DNA of 64,000 nucleotides from NCBI RefSeq assembly GCF_017377395.1, contig NZ_CP061800.1:1488001-1552000 (forward strand), read 5' to 3'. Numbering within the stretch: position 1 is the first letter of the stretch; the number at the start of each line of letters is the position of its first letter. Below the pieces are notes generated by a model. The model did no database searches. It worked only from the letters and a program-made list of their open reading frames with translations, and was not told where the DNA came from. Shown one piece after another: positions 63,436 to 64,000 of the stretch. Both the position numbers and the translations under genes were made by a program. The stretch comes from Desulfonema magnum (lineage in GTDB: Bacteria; Desulfobacterota; Desulfobacteria; Desulfobacterales; 4be13).

Positions 63436-64000
63436 ATGTCCTATCTCGTTCTTGCACGGAAGTACCGTCCCCAGACTTTTGATCAGGTTGTAAAACAGGA
63501 GCATGTAACTCAGACCCTCACCAACGCTATTTCATCGGGCCGTGTTGCCCATGCGCTTCTGTTTTCCGGACCAAGGGGAACGGGGAAAACAACAATTGCC
63601 CGCGTTCTGGCAAAAGCCATGAATTGCCAGGAAGGCCCCACAGCGACGCCATGCAATAAATGCCAGTCCTGTAAGGAGATCACATCAGGAAACGCTGCGG
63701 ATGTGTTTGAGATAGACGGCGCGTCAAACAATGGTGTGGATCAGATCAGGGAACTGCGTGAAAATGTCAAATACATGCCCGCGCACAGTCCCTATAAAAT
63801 CTACATCATTGACGAAGTCCACATGCTCAGTATCGCGGCCTTTAACGCGCTTTTAAAGACGCTTGAGGAGCCACCTGCCCATGTGATGTTCCTTTTTGCC
63901 ACAACAGAACCTCACAAGATTCCCATAACAATTCTCTCCCGGTGTCAGCGCCATGATCTGAGACGGATAGATATCGAATCTGTGTCAAAGCACATGCTGT
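63436..64000 (+). CDS. dnaX: DNA polymerase III subunits gamma/tau, 5' part
   Basis: Clamp-loader ATPase; 188 codons are visible and the gene runs off the right edge. Starts MSYLVLARKYRPQTFDQVVK. Walker A is FSGPRGTGKTTIARVLAKA, the zinc-binding cysteines are in CQEGPTATPCNKCQSCKE, Walker B / DExH is IYIIDEVHMLS, sensor 1 is FLFATTEPHKIP and the arginine finger is in ILSRCQRHD. The ATG follows directly on a 7-bp-period array and has no normal Shine-Dalgarno sequence. Start choice is nevertheless firm because the protein begins exactly as in homologues. Confidence 0.96.
   Translation, partial: MSYLVLARKYRPQTFDQVVKQEHVTQTLTNAISSGRVAHALLFSGPRGTGKTTIARVLAKAMNCQEGPTATPCNKCQSCKEITSGNAADVFEIDGASNNGVDQIRELRENVKYMPAHSPYKIYIIDEVHMLSIAAFNALLKTLEEPPAHVMFLFATTEPHKIPITILSRCQRHDLRRIDIESVSKHML

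Overview
The window looks like a chromosomal segment of a sulfate-reducing, Desulfobacterales-type Desulfobacterota. This is an inference from gene content, not a database match. The indications are a PxxKW cysteine-rich protein, a very large PKD-domain surface protein ending in a CFI-box sorting signal, two SpoIIE/RsbU-type phosphatases, Uma2, chagasin/dockerin-type secreted proteins, many toxin-antitoxin genes, and intergenic space packed with palindromic repeats. Roughly 45 genes, several gene remnants and two tRNA-Ser genes can be supported.

Layout. 0-7 kb (minus strand): 3'-truncated argJ, a Uma2-family protein, and a glycine betaine ABC transporter (proV-proW coupled, proX after a 372-bp gap). 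7-11 kb: a membrane SpoIIE phosphatase, a YcgN-like Fe/Cys protein and a VOC/methylmalonyl-CoA-epimerase-like protein. 11-17 kb: a 2061-residue secreted protein with 14 PKD domains. 17-30 kb: small membrane and unknown genes, a J-domain/TPR protein, a PAS-SpoIIE phosphatase, a SagB-type nitroreductase, a decayed ABC-permease region carrying two kinds of MITE, a membrane coiled-coil protein and a 20-odd-TPR lipoprotein. 30-41 kb (plus strand): PxxKW protein, lysC, an aminotransferase, a ClC-CBS channel, a LUD protein, a parvulin chaperone, moaA and a membrane protein with a duplicated domain. 41-45 kb: four toxin-antitoxin modules in a row, each bounded by copies of one ~75-bp hairpin repeat. 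45-53 kb: a frameshifted dockerin protein, an OmpA-like lipoprotein, a thiolase, a histidine kinase, a secreted chimera of two chagasin domains and a Kazal domain, and a P22-type antirepressor. 53.7-58.35 kb: a non-coding satellite of 28 units of about 167 bp, each with a 26-bp perfect palindrome. 58.9-62.5 kb: a left-handed beta-helix protein and two glycosyltransferases. The end carries tRNA-Ser(CGA), tRNA-Ser(GGA) and the start of dnaX.

Strongest unexplained structure. (1) The palindromic satellite beside the antirepressor gene. (2) Degenerate 7-bp-period arrays directly upstream of the start codon of eight unrelated genes. They often fill the whole gap from the previous stop codon and twice supply that stop codon. 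(3) The hairpin-bounded toxin-antitoxin cassettes. (4) Two MITE families with visible terminal inverted repeats and target duplications, each with a copy inserted in a gene or ORF remnant. (5) The multi-inhibitor secreted protein.

Functionally the window mixes core metabolism (arginine, aspartate-family amino acids, molybdopterin, acyl-CoA), osmoprotection, signalling and envelope/glycan genes with a large load of small mobile or repetitive DNA. No tools were used. Family assignments rest on motifs read by eye.
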